Below are positions 38,771 through 52,900 of a stretch of 64,000 nt of DNA, piece after piece. A program made the position numbers and the translations under genes. The notes beneath the pieces were generated by a model, which was not told where the DNA came from, did no database searches, and worked only from the letters and a program-made list of their open reading frames with translations. Source of the stretch: Eremophila alpestris peregrina (Eukaryota > Chordata > Aves > Passeriformes > Alaudidae); NCBI GenBank assembly GCA_009792885.1, contig WMCF01000021.1, positions 1,909,138-1,973,137 on the forward strand, read 5' to 3'. How positions within the stretch are numbered: the first letter of the stretch is position 1; every line of letters starts with the position of its first letter.

Positions 38771-38814
38771 TTTTCTTATTTTCTTTTCTTTCTTCTTTTC
38801 TTTTTTTTTTTTTT
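38771..38814. repeat. T/C-rich tract ending in T14
   Basis: Almost pure pyrimidine on the plus strand (one A at 38778), ending with T from 38801 to 38814 and followed by AAAG. It resembles a polypyrimidine tract, but no exon follows. Confidence 0.8.
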
Positions 38815-40435
38815 AAAGACAATTACCTCCATTTTCTGAAAAATGGATTTCCCTAGAATATGCTCACACAGAGTCAGGCTGCTGCTGTCAACTCTCTTAG
38901 CACTTTTTAGATAAAAATATATCCTACTTTCCTTCAAATCTGTAGAAGTCAGTGAATGATAGTTAATTGCTCAGTCATGTAGCATGTACAGCTGCAGACC
39001 AAATAATGTCTGCTCGTTTCCCAAGCTCATTTAAGTGTGTTCTCATGGGTCCCTCTATAATTCCCTGCACTCCATCCCTCAGCCAGACATCATCTCTCCC
39101 CATCCCCTGAACCAATTTGTTCTATTTCTGTTGCCGCTTTACATTTAAGGTAATGATGAGCCTTTTGTCTCCAGACAGCTGAAAATCTGGGTCTGGATTC
39201 TTTCATCTGTTCCATGCACAAAAATGTGCCTGCACTGAGCCCCACTGCCTCCTCAGCAGGGCCCAATAAGAGCAGGTTTCTAGATGTACATGTCCAGTGA
39301 CAAAAACCTGCATTATGTTTCCAGCATACAAGTACTTTCAATATTTATGATGCACAAGTGTCTCTCTTTCAACACCAAGATGATCAATAAGATCTCATCA
39401 TTTTAACAGGAGCATTCACAGACATATGTTAAATACTTCATAGTGCCTATAGATTTCTGGGTACAGTATATTTTCATTCATTTATCTTTGCTAAGTCTCT
39501 CAAGACTATTTTTGCATTATTATATCACTAATAAAAGCACGTACTTGCCAGGAATTTACTGCAGATGCATTAAGGGTATTTTTAGTGAGCTTTTGAGGGG
39601 GTATTCTGGAAATCTAAAAGGCTAATAGTCTAAATTTTTTCTTCAGGTACTTTTGAAAAATCCCACTGTTCAAAATTATTCCTCACTATGTAAATACTTC
39701 TATTAGGAATAAGACTTGAGAATTCATATGCTTCAGGCTGACAACAAAATTTCCATTTCAATTAAAAAAACCAAGCAAACAAACCACAAAGCCAGCTAAG
39801 AGAAAAAAAAAATCTCCAATTTTTTCCCCCTTCCATGTCAAAGCAGATCTCTAGATAGGATATCAGTGCTTGCAGCTGAAAATCTCATGTTGTCTGTGCA
39901 AAGACTGAACTGAGCAACTACAGTCAGATGTCTGCAGTGTGGGACAGTACAATTTAACAGTGAGATGTTTTATCTGTATCTCACAATTGTCTTATAGATT
40001 ATCTTACTGAATCAAAGATCAGCTGGGAGGTCTGTTAATGGTTGTGAGGCATCAGTTCACAATGAGAGAGGAGACTGGACATCTCCATTATGCACCAGTT
40101 ACACACTGGCTGAGAGGAGACACGGTCTGTGTTTCAGAATAAACCAGAGCTAGCCAGTCCTGTCCCCTGAGGTGTCCCACAGCAGCCCTGGGGCAGGAGG
40201 GAACACTGGAGCCAGCACAGGGCTGTCCCAGCTCCACCTCACAGCAAGGATCTCTCTGGGCACAGTTCATTGTGTTACATGAGTCGAGTCTGCTCTTCTG
40301 ACCTAGCTGAGAATCTCAATTTCAGCACAAAGGGAACACAAGAGGTCCCTTTGGAAGGGCTGGATTTGAGATCAGGAATGCACAAGGGCCTTGCCCAGTC
40401 CCCCAGGACTGCAGGAAGCTGCACATCCTCTGAGG

Positions 40436-40620
40436 CCACTGACTTTGACCACACTCAGTGTGAAGAACTTTTTACTGGCATCTCCTTGAAACTGCCCTCG
40501 CTGAAACTTGTGTCTGTTGTCTCTTGTCCTTTTGCTGCACAGCTCTGAGAGGAGTCTGGCTGCATTTTCCCTCTAGTTCCTCACTGCCCTTCCTGTGAAA
40601 GGCAGAATTGCTTCCCTTGA
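40436..40620 (-). mobile_element. CR1 LINE fragment
   Basis: The plus strand shows the complement of the middle of a CR1 3' region: 'cagtgtgaagaacttttta', then 'tgtgtctgttgtctcttgtcc', then 'gctgcacagctctgagagga' with 'gtctggctgcattttccct'. The terminal CR1 tail is not evident on the left, so the piece is truncated or diverged at both ends. Edges are approximate. Confidence 0.65.
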
Positions 40621-42591
40621 AACAACACTTTCATAATTCAGAAGTTATTTGCCTTTTACAGATAGTGGGTTAAAAGCCTGATTGAGGAAATCCTTGACGG
40701 ACTGCAACAGTTACATGGGACAATGATTCCCACACACCTCCCCCAAAATAAATCAACCAATCAGTTTCCCAGAGCAAGGCAAAATGGCTTCAAAGACATC
40801 AGGAACTGATGGCTACTGTAGTTAGAAATTACTCAGTCTACACCTGTAGAAGATGCTCTTAAACCTACCAAAGCTAACAAAGGCCACAGAGCAACAAAGG
40901 GGTCTAAAGGGAAAACATAAAGTTATTTAATGCACCAAGCTGCTCCCCAAACTATTGCATCATTAAATGGGAAAACTGCAACAGAGCAAAAAAGTTGTTT
41001 TAGACAGATCATGTCTCATTGCTGCCTTATGACTGCTAACAATATTGGTGCTCTCTGAAAAAATAATTATGACTCCAGAAATATTCCAGACACATTGCAA
41101 ACTTATACAACACCAGCTATAACTTCACTACTATTTATTACAAGGAAAAACCTTTTAGGAATACAAGTAGCCAAAGAATAAAACAAAAGTAAAATGGTGC
41201 AGGATTTTTTTTCCCCATAGTATTTTTTTATTTATATTTTAAATTACTCACAGGAAAGGAACTCACCCCTCTTTTTCCAATGGGAGACTTTTCAGCCAGC
41301 AAACTTAGAGCTGGAGATCTTTGTCTCAAAAAGGCCAAAAGACTAAATTATTTACAATTTAACTATAACCCAGTTCCAAAGGAACTGTGCTTGTACAGCA
41401 TTTTTGTTATGCAAGCACAGGCCAGCTGAGAACAAACAAGGCATTAGCTGCACACGACTCCAGATTCCTAATTAACCATACACACTGCAACAAGCAGCAT
41501 CACTGCACTAAACAAGTTAACATGCAAATTATTCTTCTGTCAAGCCAATGTTACAGAGACAACAGAATTTGGAAGCACAGGAGAAGAACCAAGACTCCAG
41601 TTTTAACTCCACTTCATAATCAGGTAATCCAATTTGCTTTCCTAAACATTTCTATAATAACAGCATATAAATTCTAAAAGTACTCTACAGCATTGCTTTT
41701 GGTATTGTAAAAATAAAAGGATTAGTGGCAAAGGTTTTGTGCTTATGAAGAAGTCACCATCTATTTACACAATCTTTCATATGCTTTATAGACATATTCA
41801 GACATCAGATGCACTTTTCATCCAAATTCCTTCCCATGCTCACATAAGAAGACCTGCCTCTGAACTGAACACAGAATCCTTCTAAAATGATATTTTTTCC
41901 AGCTACAGAAGTTTATACTCTACAGTTCAATACAAATAAATTAAAAAGTCACCAGCAGCATTCTTCTAGAAGAAATGGAACAACCAGGAATTGCTACACT
42001 CAGTGCGAATACGTAGTAATTTAAAAGAACACACAAAAAACTTTGTGTCTTCCTGAAATGAAACCTGTACTAAGGTGTGCATCCAGAAAAACAGAAGACC
42101 ATAGCACATGTTAAAAATGGATCCTAAACCACACTCCTCCTACCTCAAAGGCAGGGCTTTAGGCTATATCTGGATTAACAGGAAAAACTGAGTAGGATTT
42201 AATGATTCCCTTGGCTGGGATGACAAGAATGGCTGCAGGGCAGCAGGGCAGGGGAGCAGGCAGCAGTGCTCAGCAATCACTGGCTCTTCTGCATCCTGCA
42301 GTGCTGTGTGGCCTTTCTAACCTCCAGCTTAAGCCATTCCCTGGTGATCAGAACAGTCATACTTCCTGGAGCTGAATTACTTTGTCACTGGTAATGCTGC
42401 AGGACGGGTCACATCCATCAAACCAGGAGAAACCCTGCACAGGAAGATTTATACACAGCTTTGCAGTGCAGCTGCTCTCAACAGGCAGGGAGCAGCCAGC
42501 ATCTGACACCACGGGTGTCCCTCCTGAGCTACAGCTGGAGAAAAAGAGGGCAACCAGAAAGCATCTTAACTTCTTTAATGTTCTTCAAAGG

Positions 42592-42640
42592 AAAAAAAAA
42601 CCAAACAAACAAACAAACAAAAACAAACCAAAAACCCAAA
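42592..42640. repeat. (CAAA)n-type A-rich microsatellite
   Basis: An A9 run is followed by about four CAAA units and A-rich variants. Confidence 0.85.
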
Positions 42641-44965
42641 GCAACAAGGAGGCATGGATAGGACACAACACAATTATTCCAAACTAATCTCCATCCTCTC
42701 CATCCACTTGCTGTTCACACATGCCTGCTTCTGCTGATCTTTCCCTCCTGGAACTCCTCACAAGGTGGCATCAGCACTGAGCAGCTGTGGCTGGGCACAG
42801 AAGACCCACAAGTCTCATTTCACTTCACTGCAGTTCAGAACAGAAGAATGACAGAACAGGATTGTACTGAGGCCAGTTCTGCCCCTTTTAACATTTCAAG
42901 CAGTGAAAAGCAGATAGGTGAAGGGATTATTTGGATAGGTGGGTGGAAATGCTGTACAAGCTGTCACACAGACACTGGTGACAGACACCAGCCTTTTCTG
43001 TAACTCTGACTATAAACTGATCTGAAATACTGCAGTGGAGAACTCAGCCCTTAACAGGGGTACAAAGCCAGAAAATCTGTAAATTAGGGACAGGAAAAGC
43101 ATCAATGAAAACCAGTGACTACTTCCCATAATCTTATCTGATCTAAGCCCTTTCAGAGCAAGTTCCCTCCCCTCAAGAAACATATTGTGTAAAAGCTATT
43201 AAATATTAGCAAAAAACCTTGGGTAGGACAAATAAACTAATCAATAACTGATGCCCCTCCATCAGCTGCACAGAGCAGATCACTTATCCAGAGAGACCTG
43301 GTTCCACACTGAGAAAGAACTAGAAAGTGATGTATAAGGTCACAGTCTAACACTTCCTACCATGCTAAGAGACCTCAAGCACTTTAATCTTCACATATGG
43401 GGTTGCAGCAGGTGCCCAGCAAAAGCCTGGGGAGGCAAATGCAAACTTCCACCAGCTGGCAGCAACTCGAGACATCGTGACCTGGACTTTATCAGTTATT
43501 GCTGAAGAGCTCCCAGATGAGCTGCATTAATAAAGCTGTAGCCTAACTAAACCACATCCTTCACATCTCATGCTCCCATGTGTCTGGGAAGATCAATGCA
43601 AACCAAGGCACCCCAAGTGGGAATCATTAAATGCCTCTGTGAGCCACGACAGATCAACAAGCAATTAGACACACAGTGTACCCATCAGGGCAACAACACA
43701 GCCTCGTGGTTATGATCTCATCAGCTGATTTTCCTCAAGTGTACTTCCAGTTAATTATAAAACATTTCTACACAAACAGTGGCATCTCTAAGTGTCTACT
43801 TTAAACACCATTAACACTGTAAATAGGCTAATTTCTGTAAGTAAACAACACAGCCTTTGTCTCGACAGGAATGTCTTACCCCACTGAAACTTTCTGTGCT
43901 GTTCTGCAGCTACATAATTATACTGATATAGCTGCCATCCCTGAAGGGAGGGAATGGGAAATATGTGTAAACATACTTACCAGGACAATGAGCTTCCCCA
44001 AAAACCAGTGAGTAATGCATTTCAATGAATATCAAAAAGAGACAACACCTCCATGATTTTCAGGAACCCACTCAACAATCCACTTAAAGTTTTTAACTGA
44101 CAAAAATGAGGAACACACATGCTACAGCTCTGCATTCTTGGAGCTCACAACATTTTGCAAAGATCAGTGCTGCCACTTTCTGGATGAGTGCATTTACCCA
44201 TTTCCCAGATGGGTGAAAGGGCTGTGCAGTGCTGCACTGGCTGGGTTGGAAGAGCAGAGGGTCCCACACAGCAACACTGCTGCAGGTTTCTTAGAAACTA
44301 AGGGAAAAAATCAAAGGAGCAAATATGTTTCATATATTGAAAAGAAGAGCCTTTAGGAGCTAGAGAAGCATTAAAAAGAACAGAATGAAAGTATCATCCT
44401 TCCAGCCTGAACACCTCTTTGCATACTCAAAACAAAGAACTCATCAAAGAAACCTCCCCATCCCTGCTCTGTGCTGCTCTGGGTCAAATGGCTGATCCCA
44501 GAGCACCAACATCCTGATAAATGCTCTTCTCTTATCCTGTAGACACGAGCCTTTTGCTACAGTCCCCAGATACTCAACACAGAGACTCCATCTGTCCCAT
44601 TCTCTGAAATCTCTGACAGATTCAGAACATTTTGTTTGTTTTTTTCAGAAAACAAATGAAACAACAAAAAAAGAATCTCCAAACCCTACCAAAGCTGAAC
44701 TAGGTAGTCTAAATTATTATCAATTATAGACCAGGTAGTCTTCTTTGTCTGTAGCACCAAAGGAGAGACATTAATTTTTACTTGGATATTTTTATTGTGT
44801 TTATTTGCTTTTTGTTTTCCACAGTGCCTAAAGAGTCTCCTTTGCTGGCATTTATCAACAAATGTTTGAAGACTAGAAGAGTAACAGTCATTTATGATTC
44901 AATCCAAGCAGTTTCTGTAGCAGTTATTTGGTTTGTAATACTAAAAATAAAACACTAAGCAATAA

Positions 44966-44975
44966 CCCCCCCCCC
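44966..44975. repeat. Poly(C) run, 10 bases
   Basis: Ten uninterrupted C bases, seen directly. Confidence 0.9.
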
Positions 44976-47900
44976 AGCTGCATAAATTAGCACTGCCAAA
45001 TAATTCAGATCAACCTAGGTGACTTGGCTGATCATATGCTCACTCAGTGAGTTTTCACTCCTAAACTGAAATTCGGTTTTCTGTAGAATTGGAAAAGCAG
45101 TTAATCCAATAGAGATATTACAGAGTGATATAACACCAATATCATAGTGTCAAATATTTACTTCAGTCAATATTAACTATTGAATGTTGTAATAAATAAC
45201 AATATGGGGCTACCAGTCTTTGGTGACCCAGGACAGAAATGTGGTGAACAGGAAGGAAGGAGGTGTACTCTGAGCAGAACAGCCAGCTGTGTCATCTCTG
45301 ACTGTCAGGGATCCCTGATTCAGTGTAAGGATTTAAAACTGCATTTTTCACTTCCATCTGACTGCTCTGAACCATCAGTCCCCTCTTGGTCTGGCAGAAC
45401 AACTTTTCCACAAAACCTCCCCTCACACTGATATCTATAAAGATGCAGCATTGGTGCCACCCAGATAATAAGATTTCCAACTCTCAGGTTACCACAGAAT
45501 GAAGAAATGCATGCAGACATTTCAATGAAATACTGTCTAATTATTTCCTCTCTTAGTGAATGTTTCTTAGAGGAGAACCTAAAAGGAACTTAAATCCCAC
45601 CCGTTTTAAAACAATGACAGGGTTATGACTTTGCATCTCTTTCAGTTACTTTTTTGAGCCTCACTGAATTTCATTTGGTAACAGCTGCCTTCTAAACTTT
45701 AGGTTTTAGTAATCTCACACATGTTAGAACTTGCCAAACTGAGCTCTTGTCCACGTTAGAAAACTGTAGCCATTTGCTTATGTTCCTGCAAATAAAAGAG
45801 TTGAGAAGATGCTCTATCAAAATAAGAATAGCTATGCTGATAAAAGTCACTTATACACTGACATAACTCCTCTATTGGTCTTTTCCTGATGTTATCATTA
45901 TCACTGTACTTCAGGAAAAACAAATCAAATCTAAACCAGGTAGAACAGCCAAACTGATGCAGTGTGTTTAGTATTACTGTTTACCTTAGCAGGCAGAAGA
46001 TGGAAAAAAAATTAAATTTGACACCTTGTTGTCCCAACAATAAACACAAAAGGAGAAAATAATAAAATAATATACCTTACAACACAACTGCATTTATGGC
46101 ATTTGCTACCATCAGCACAATACAATGGATACTAATGATAATCATTACTGCTTGATTCCTTTCTTCATATTTGCTACCTTATTTTTCCTTCTCTCTCAAA
46201 ACATCCAGAGTTACCAGTATGAACAAGGTAAGATCAAGGGTTAGAAGAACAAAGGGAGAATCCAGAGGTGTCTTCCTTACAAGTAAAACAGAGGTGTGAG
46301 GAAGTGTCAGCTCCAAATCCTGCATCACTGCCCAGGGCAATTCCAGAGCACATCTGGGGGAGCCAAGATGTAAACAACAGGGTTGTGTTGTCAAAGCAAC
46401 ATTTAAATAGGTGTGCTCTGAAGGAGGAGAAACAGCAGGCTGGAAATGAAGGCTGACCAAAATAAATGGAAAACTTGCTCCAGACTGACACATCAGAATA
46501 ATTGTTCAGGAAGGCCTCACACCCAGGGAAACAACCTCAGAGCTGCTCCAAGGTCAGCAGGATTTGGTCACTGTGGTTACATGTGCTCAGTCCCTAATCC
46601 AAAAGGAAGCTCCTTTTAAAATTGGCATTGCAAATGATGGGAGTCTGCATTTTTTTTTAATCATTGTGGGTTTGTGTTTTTTTTTTCCTCTGGCAGTCTG
46701 GGAATTGCTGTTCAGTAGTTTTAGGGATTAAGTAATTTTGAGGTGCACAGGACATTTTAATTAGGCTGACACTGTTTTATACATTGGATTGATTTTGCCC
46801 TTTTTTGGCTATGAATTGATTTATTTTTTTCAGTTGAGGATATGAACTTACCATTGATTTCTGCTAAGTCAAACAGGTGAAGGATGATACATCTACTGCA
46901 ACTTGATAAAATGCCATCAGGGAAGAAAGTTTCCATTTTACCTGTTTTCCAGGTGGAATGGCTGCACAGCTGCAGCCTGAGTTCTGCAAGAAACCACAGC
47001 CCTGGATTCTGGCCACTGAGGAATGTGATCACTGGCAGCCAAGGGAGGTGCTTGTGCACATCAGGAGAATGGGAGCTTGTAAACACAATCCATCACCAGT
47101 GGCAGTTACTCAGGATGTTAGAACACTCACTTTTTTTCATTCCAAACCATTATGCATAAGACAGTGTGAATAAAGATCTTTCAAATCAGATCCTCCTCTT
47201 CAGCATCCAGGAGATCCAGCAGAGATGCCAGACCAGCTTTCTATTAATCCTTTTAGAACAGGATTTACTCTCCATCAAAGGACAACTCTGCATGAGGGTT
47301 TATATGCCCTGCCCAAGGTTTTCCATGTTCACACAACCAGATGAAAGATGCTAGTGCCTGCTTCTCCTCACTGCATCTCATCCTGGCCAAACATCACAGC
47401 TGGATCTTTGTAGAAATTAAAAAATAGTCGCCAGAGATGCCTTTATTATTTTTTTTCCCAAGGGCACTAGATTTTGGAGAAAAAATATGCCCAAATCCCA
47501 TTATTACACACCAGTCACATGCTGCATGCTTGCTCCCATATTTATAAATCTTACTGAAATTAGCAGCTTAGTCTACCAGTGCTTCTCCAAGGACATAAAG
47601 TTGTTCTCAGCAATATCTTTTAATTAACTGTTTGGAAATTTCAACCAATATTGGGCATGTGGGTTCTAGAAGGGAGATATTGACCTGCCCAGCTGATCAT
47701 GGCAGGGATGCTGTGGCTCCAAGAAGGGCAATTAGATGTTTGTGTCAGAACAGTTGCAAGTCTGAAACATGGAAAGCCAGAGAACTGGCTGGGATCCACT
47801 GGAAATCTGCCCTTGGAGCACTAAGCACAAGAGAAGCTTCACACAGACACAGCAGGGAGATGTTCTCTTGCTTTAATTGCACTTGACAGGAGCAGGACCT

Positions 47901-49880
47901 GGGACTGAATTTTACCTGGCAAAAGGAAAGCTCCGATTTCCAAGTGAGCCTGATGCAGTTCATTTAGCCTTGGGACAACCTCCAAACTTAGAGTGAGCAA
48001 TTCTCACTAGCAGTCTTGCTGATTCCTTTTATGAAAGCAGAAGATGGTGAAAGTTTGCACATGAAGGATGGTTAAGAGGAGGAATCCTCAGCTAATAATG
48101 GCCATTCTTTCAATACTTTATTTTCATTGATGCACTGGGCAGAGCAATTATTGAACCCAGGGTCACAGAATGAACTGCTAATATGCTGCTGAAGGCTGCA
48201 GCTCTTACTCACTTTATGAGTCATGAAAGTAGCATCGTGGAGTAGCACTTCAGTAACTTAGAGAGAGATGGGAGTCAAAGCTTCTTTATGTGAGAAAAGC
48301 AGAAAGACCTGCAAAATCCATAATTTTGCCAATCTGCAACATTCTCACAGCCAGCACAGGTGGGGTGTAAGTTAATATTTCAGTTTAGTACAGCAGTCCC
48401 TGGGATAATTTGCAAGGGGTGTTTCATCAGATCTATTTTCACTGAGTCAGACAAATGTGCTACATGACATGCAGTCAGAAAAAAAATTATATATTCAGCA
48501 ACAGTACAGATCCTGAGTTGCAAAATAACTTTCACCCCAACAGAGATCATCTAAATGAGGAATTGCCATGTTAATACTACACTGCATTTTTAATCCATAC
48601 TTCAATCAGGAAGTCTAAAGAACTGTAAATATTTGCTTTTGTAATAGGTAATATGATCTTTTTGTATATCAGAGACTCAAAGTTGATTTAACAGGAATTT
48701 CACCTGCCAATGATTCCCTATAGCATTCCTACTCTAACAACTCTCATCTTCTCAAATACATTAATTTCTTTTGCAGGATAATGTTTCCAGCTCCCCTGCA
48801 TATTTGTATTGCAGCCCAGCTGCACAATGCCCTGTCTTAACCCATGAGTCTGACTGCTCTGATTTCCAACAGTCTGAGGAAAGAAAGGAAAAGGCAGCAC
48901 CAACACAGTTCTCCCCCTGTTCTGAGTTAACATGAGATCCCATTTTGAGGCTCCATCCACAACAGAATTAGAATTTCCATCCATTGATGCAGCCAAAAGA
49001 AGCAGTAAGGGAGAGAGGATGAAAACAATGTGTCCCTCAGCAGTGCTACTCAACTCAGAGCAGTAAAATAAAACAATCAGCCAAACCACTTGCAATAGCA
49101 ACAGGCAGGGAGTGAATCACTTAAAATTTCTTGGAGCTCTATCAAGAGCGAGCCCATTTTGTAGATTAATGTAAAATGAGAATGTAAATAATGCTTAGAA
49201 TTTCAATAAGCCTTTTAATTTATTGCTTTGAATCTAATGCATTTAATAGAAAGTAGGTATCTTCGAGGCAAGGTCTCTGGTATTTGCATTTAGGACATTG
49301 TCCCCTTCCTTCTCCATACTCTGATAAATAATAAGATTAAAGTGTAATGTCCAATTACCCATTTTTCACTAGGAAGAATCCAGCTAAATGGAGCAGCATT
49401 GACAAAGCAACTAAGCTTAGTAACTGAAAGCTCTCCTACATCACAGTGTCTAAGGCTAGCTGGTAAATAAACATAGACATTCCTAACAAGATGTTTTCCT
49501 TGCTCAATACACACAGTTCTGAGAGATTTCATTTGAGTCTCATTTTTGGTGGCTGTGTATCAGCTTTGGATGAAGATGTTTTAATGCATTTGGGAATCAT
49601 TAGCAGGGAAGTGTTGATAACGGGGATGAAATGGAGAGGAAGAAAATCTGTCTCTCCAAAGCATCTTCAGTCTCCATAAAGCTGTCTCTATAAAGCAGCC
49701 TCAATACTCCTCTTCAAAAGGTAGTTGGGTATGAAAGTCACAGATGTAAACACCAGGGTTACCAAGATGCTGAGGGAGTGCCCGGGCCAGCCTGGCCAGG
49801 AGAGTCCTTTACACCCTGAGGGACTGAGAATGCTGCAATTTCAGCCTGGACTGTCCCAAACTCAGTGCTGAATTAAACAC

Positions 49881-49924
49881 TCAGTCAGTCAGTCAGTCAG
49901 TCACTCACTCACTCACTCACTCAC
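49881..49924. repeat. Compound microsatellite (TCAG)5(TCAC)6
   Basis: Five TCAG units run directly into six TCAC units without interruption; the two motifs differ at one position. Confidence 0.97.
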
Positions 49925-52900
49925 ACCAAGTGCTGAGCTTTGTAGAGAACTTTGACAATGCACAACTGCACCAACACGAATTTCTGCACCACTCAAGCAC
50001 TGAGCTGTGCATTGGGGTTGCCTGGACCCTTCTGAGCCACTCCTCTCATGTATTCCATCAGTGGTTAATGCAGGCCCAAATGTATGTCAGAGAAGAAAGG
50101 AAAGGAATCTATGGAACTAAAGTATGCAGCCTCAATATGAATAAAGAAGCAGCATTTTACAGAATATCAGTGGAAGAAATCCATAAAATTGCATGAGATC
50201 AGAGATCAAAAACCACTGTCATCAAACTACAAAGATACAGAACTCAATTTGGAAAAATATAGCATTGGCAACCTCGGGGGCAGGAGAGAGAATTGAGCTG
50301 TGAATGTTTAAAACTCAGCATATTAAATGACTATGAGACAAAAATTTAATCTGAGTGTTCAGCAAATAGGGACAATACAAATTAGTATTGCTGTTTCAAA
50401 TACTAATGTTGCCCCATCTATCAAAACGTTACCAGTTCCAAAGCTTTGTTACAACATTTTATTACTTTAATGCAGAGAGACCAATAAAAATAGCACAAGA
50501 ACTCCTGAATCCATAAAAAACCCCAGCTAATTAACTGCAGAACTAGAAGTGCAGAGATACCCACAGTCTATTGATGGACAAGCATAGCTTTAGGCCTGAA
50601 TTGTAAGTCTCAAATCCTCTTAGATAAATTCCTCTACAAGCTAGGGAGCTCTGTGGCATAATGCAAACACCAAATCCAGACTTCTGATAAAATGCCACAT
50701 AAAAGTTAAGACTGGTTTCTGACATGTATCAAGATATGTATTTCAGTTTTAAAACACAGCTTAGCCTAATTTTTCTCCAGTCATCTCATTTTTCCCCCCT
50801 GTGACACACCGCTGTTTTCAGAAGAGTTTGTTCATTTACATGAGCACATACACAGCACATTTTGTATATTTTCTTCTATCTATTTCCTGGAAATGCACAT
50901 CAAAATCTGGGAATTGGAGATGTCTTTAGGGCACTGCCCAACTGAGCACTGAGATATCCTGTCAGAACTCTGAAAAGTGGCACTTTGTCCCCTTCAAAGT
51001 TTGCAAACGTTATTCAAAGTCAAAAGGGCACTAAGGGAGGGGGGAAGAGGGTCTGAACTCCTGAAAACAGAGAAATGAGGCTCTGCTCAAGGGAGAAAGT
51101 ATTTTGTTAAGTTAATATGGTGGGCTCTTAAGCAACAAGGAGGATTCTTGGGGATTACTTTGCTTTGGAGAAATTTCTAAATTTTCTATTGCCTGTTCTA
51201 TGCTTAGGGGACTGTTTGCTTGAAATCTGTTCCATCCTCTACTCCCAGTGATATTTTTCTTTCTGTTTAAAATAGAATTGTGCTAAAATGTTCAAATTAA
51301 AATGTGAGAGTCCACATAAGCAAGGCAAACCCACAGGATCTCCCTGTGAAAGGAGAGGAGAATGCCAAGACAGGATCTCTGAGAAGGCAGCAGGAGGTGT
51401 TCTGGAATCCACTGGGAACTGCACATCCTTTGTGGCTCCAGAGAGAGCAGACAGCAAACAGACAGGCACATTATCACTTCTCAGAACTATTTACCCATCC
51501 CTGCACTTCACACAGAAACAAGTGACCTTCTCTTGTCCCAAAGGCTTTAACAACTGATAAATAGCTCAGTTAAAAAACAGGGAAGATGTTTAGGAGGTGG
51601 TGATTTATTGGACAGATCTTCTGAAATATATAATTAATTTTTTCCCCTTGTTGATGCAACCAACAGTCAAACCCAAAACCTTGTGTTTTACTGTCCCTTC
51701 CAGTTTCTGTCATAAACACAGAGTTCCCTTCTTCAGAGTTCATAACTGAACCTGGTGTCTATATAACAAATATAAGAAACTATAAAATTCTCCTCCCACA
51801 GGCAAATCCAACAGGAATTCACCTCCACTGTTTGGAAATAAAATTCCAACATGTGTGAGAATGAGCTCTTACACTGAGAATCTGCAAAATGTATTTAGCA
51901 GTATTTCCACCTTTTTGTTCAGAAAGAGCACGCTGTCTGCTCAGGAGATTGCCCACAGCTCTGACACTGAGCCAAGATGTTCTTTAGAAGGGCAGGCAGT
52001 CATCAGCAACCACAGGAGTGGTCCAGTCCTGCTAGGATATTTGTTACAAATTAGAACACTGTGAATTCCAAATTTTCCTGCTTTTACACAGTGTACCATT
52101 GTTTGCTACTTATGACTTAGCTGAAAAAACAACCAGATCTCACCCAAGACAGAAATGCAGGAAGTGCTGAAACATCTCAGATTCAATTCTATACTGCTGT
52201 GTGAATTTTGTGTTCACAAACTGAAACTATCTAGAGTTAAAAAGGAAAGAGAAGCTTTAGTCATGGAAATACCTGCACTGTTGTGTTCACTGACAGAGGA
52301 TCACTACAGGAAGCCTCTGTACCTGTGGGATAACAAAGTGCCCACAGAGGATCAGCTGAAAAGCAAAATTAATTCAACAACTCATCCAAGGGCCAAAAAA
52401 AATCCAAGTACATACCACTGCTGCAGAGAGAGCATAGAGGCTTTCAAATCTCTTCTAGAACCATGCTTTTACTCAAAGATCTGCCACGAGGTCCAGATTC
52501 TTTCCCTTGTTGATACTGTGCCTTCCACATCTTCCCTGTAAAGTCAACAAGATGTCACAGGTAAAAAACACTGCTGAGGGCAACAAAGCTCAGGCACTGT
52601 TAAACAAACATTCAGAAAAAATAAACAACAGAATGATTATTATTTTCAAAGCTGGAAGGCTTGGTTTGGTTGAGGTTTTTTTTAATTGCCTTAAAATACA
52701 ATAGCTCATCCCAGAACACAGAAATTTTGGTATCATGGTAGGCAGTGTCATATTTACTAGAAATTACAGAGAGTTCAGGGATGCTGAAAAACTCCCAGAC
52801 AATAATAACCCCAGACAGATTTCTTGCACTTCCCCATTGGTGAAGCTGGGACCAAACCTCTTCCTATAATTTACACAGCTGAATGTTCACTTACTGAATC

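Larger units (their letters stand above)
27849..40435. other. Long unique non-coding stretch with simple repeats only
   Basis: About 12.6 kb without a recognisable gene or clear transposon. It contains (AC)9 at 30011-30028, an A-rich stretch at 32176-32265 and a T/C tract at 38771-38814. A GC-richer patch at 35690-36060 carries overlapping frames on both strands without domain-like features. A weak CR1-like resemblance near 32700-32800 was not strong enough to call. Confidence 0.5.
40621..49880. other. Long unique non-coding stretch with simple repeats
   Basis: About 9.3 kb without a recognised gene or transposon. It contains a (CAAA)-rich tract (42592-42640) and C10 at 44966-44975. A strong acceptor-like polypyrimidine tract at 44797-44824 precedes a 43-codon open frame and is discussed as a finding. 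Confidence 0.5.

Noticed and set aside
48718..49101. 127-codon minus-strand frame with a hydrophobic N-terminus
   Set aside because: The start looks signal-peptide-like, but nothing downstream resembles a secreted protein and no promoter or splice context supports it.
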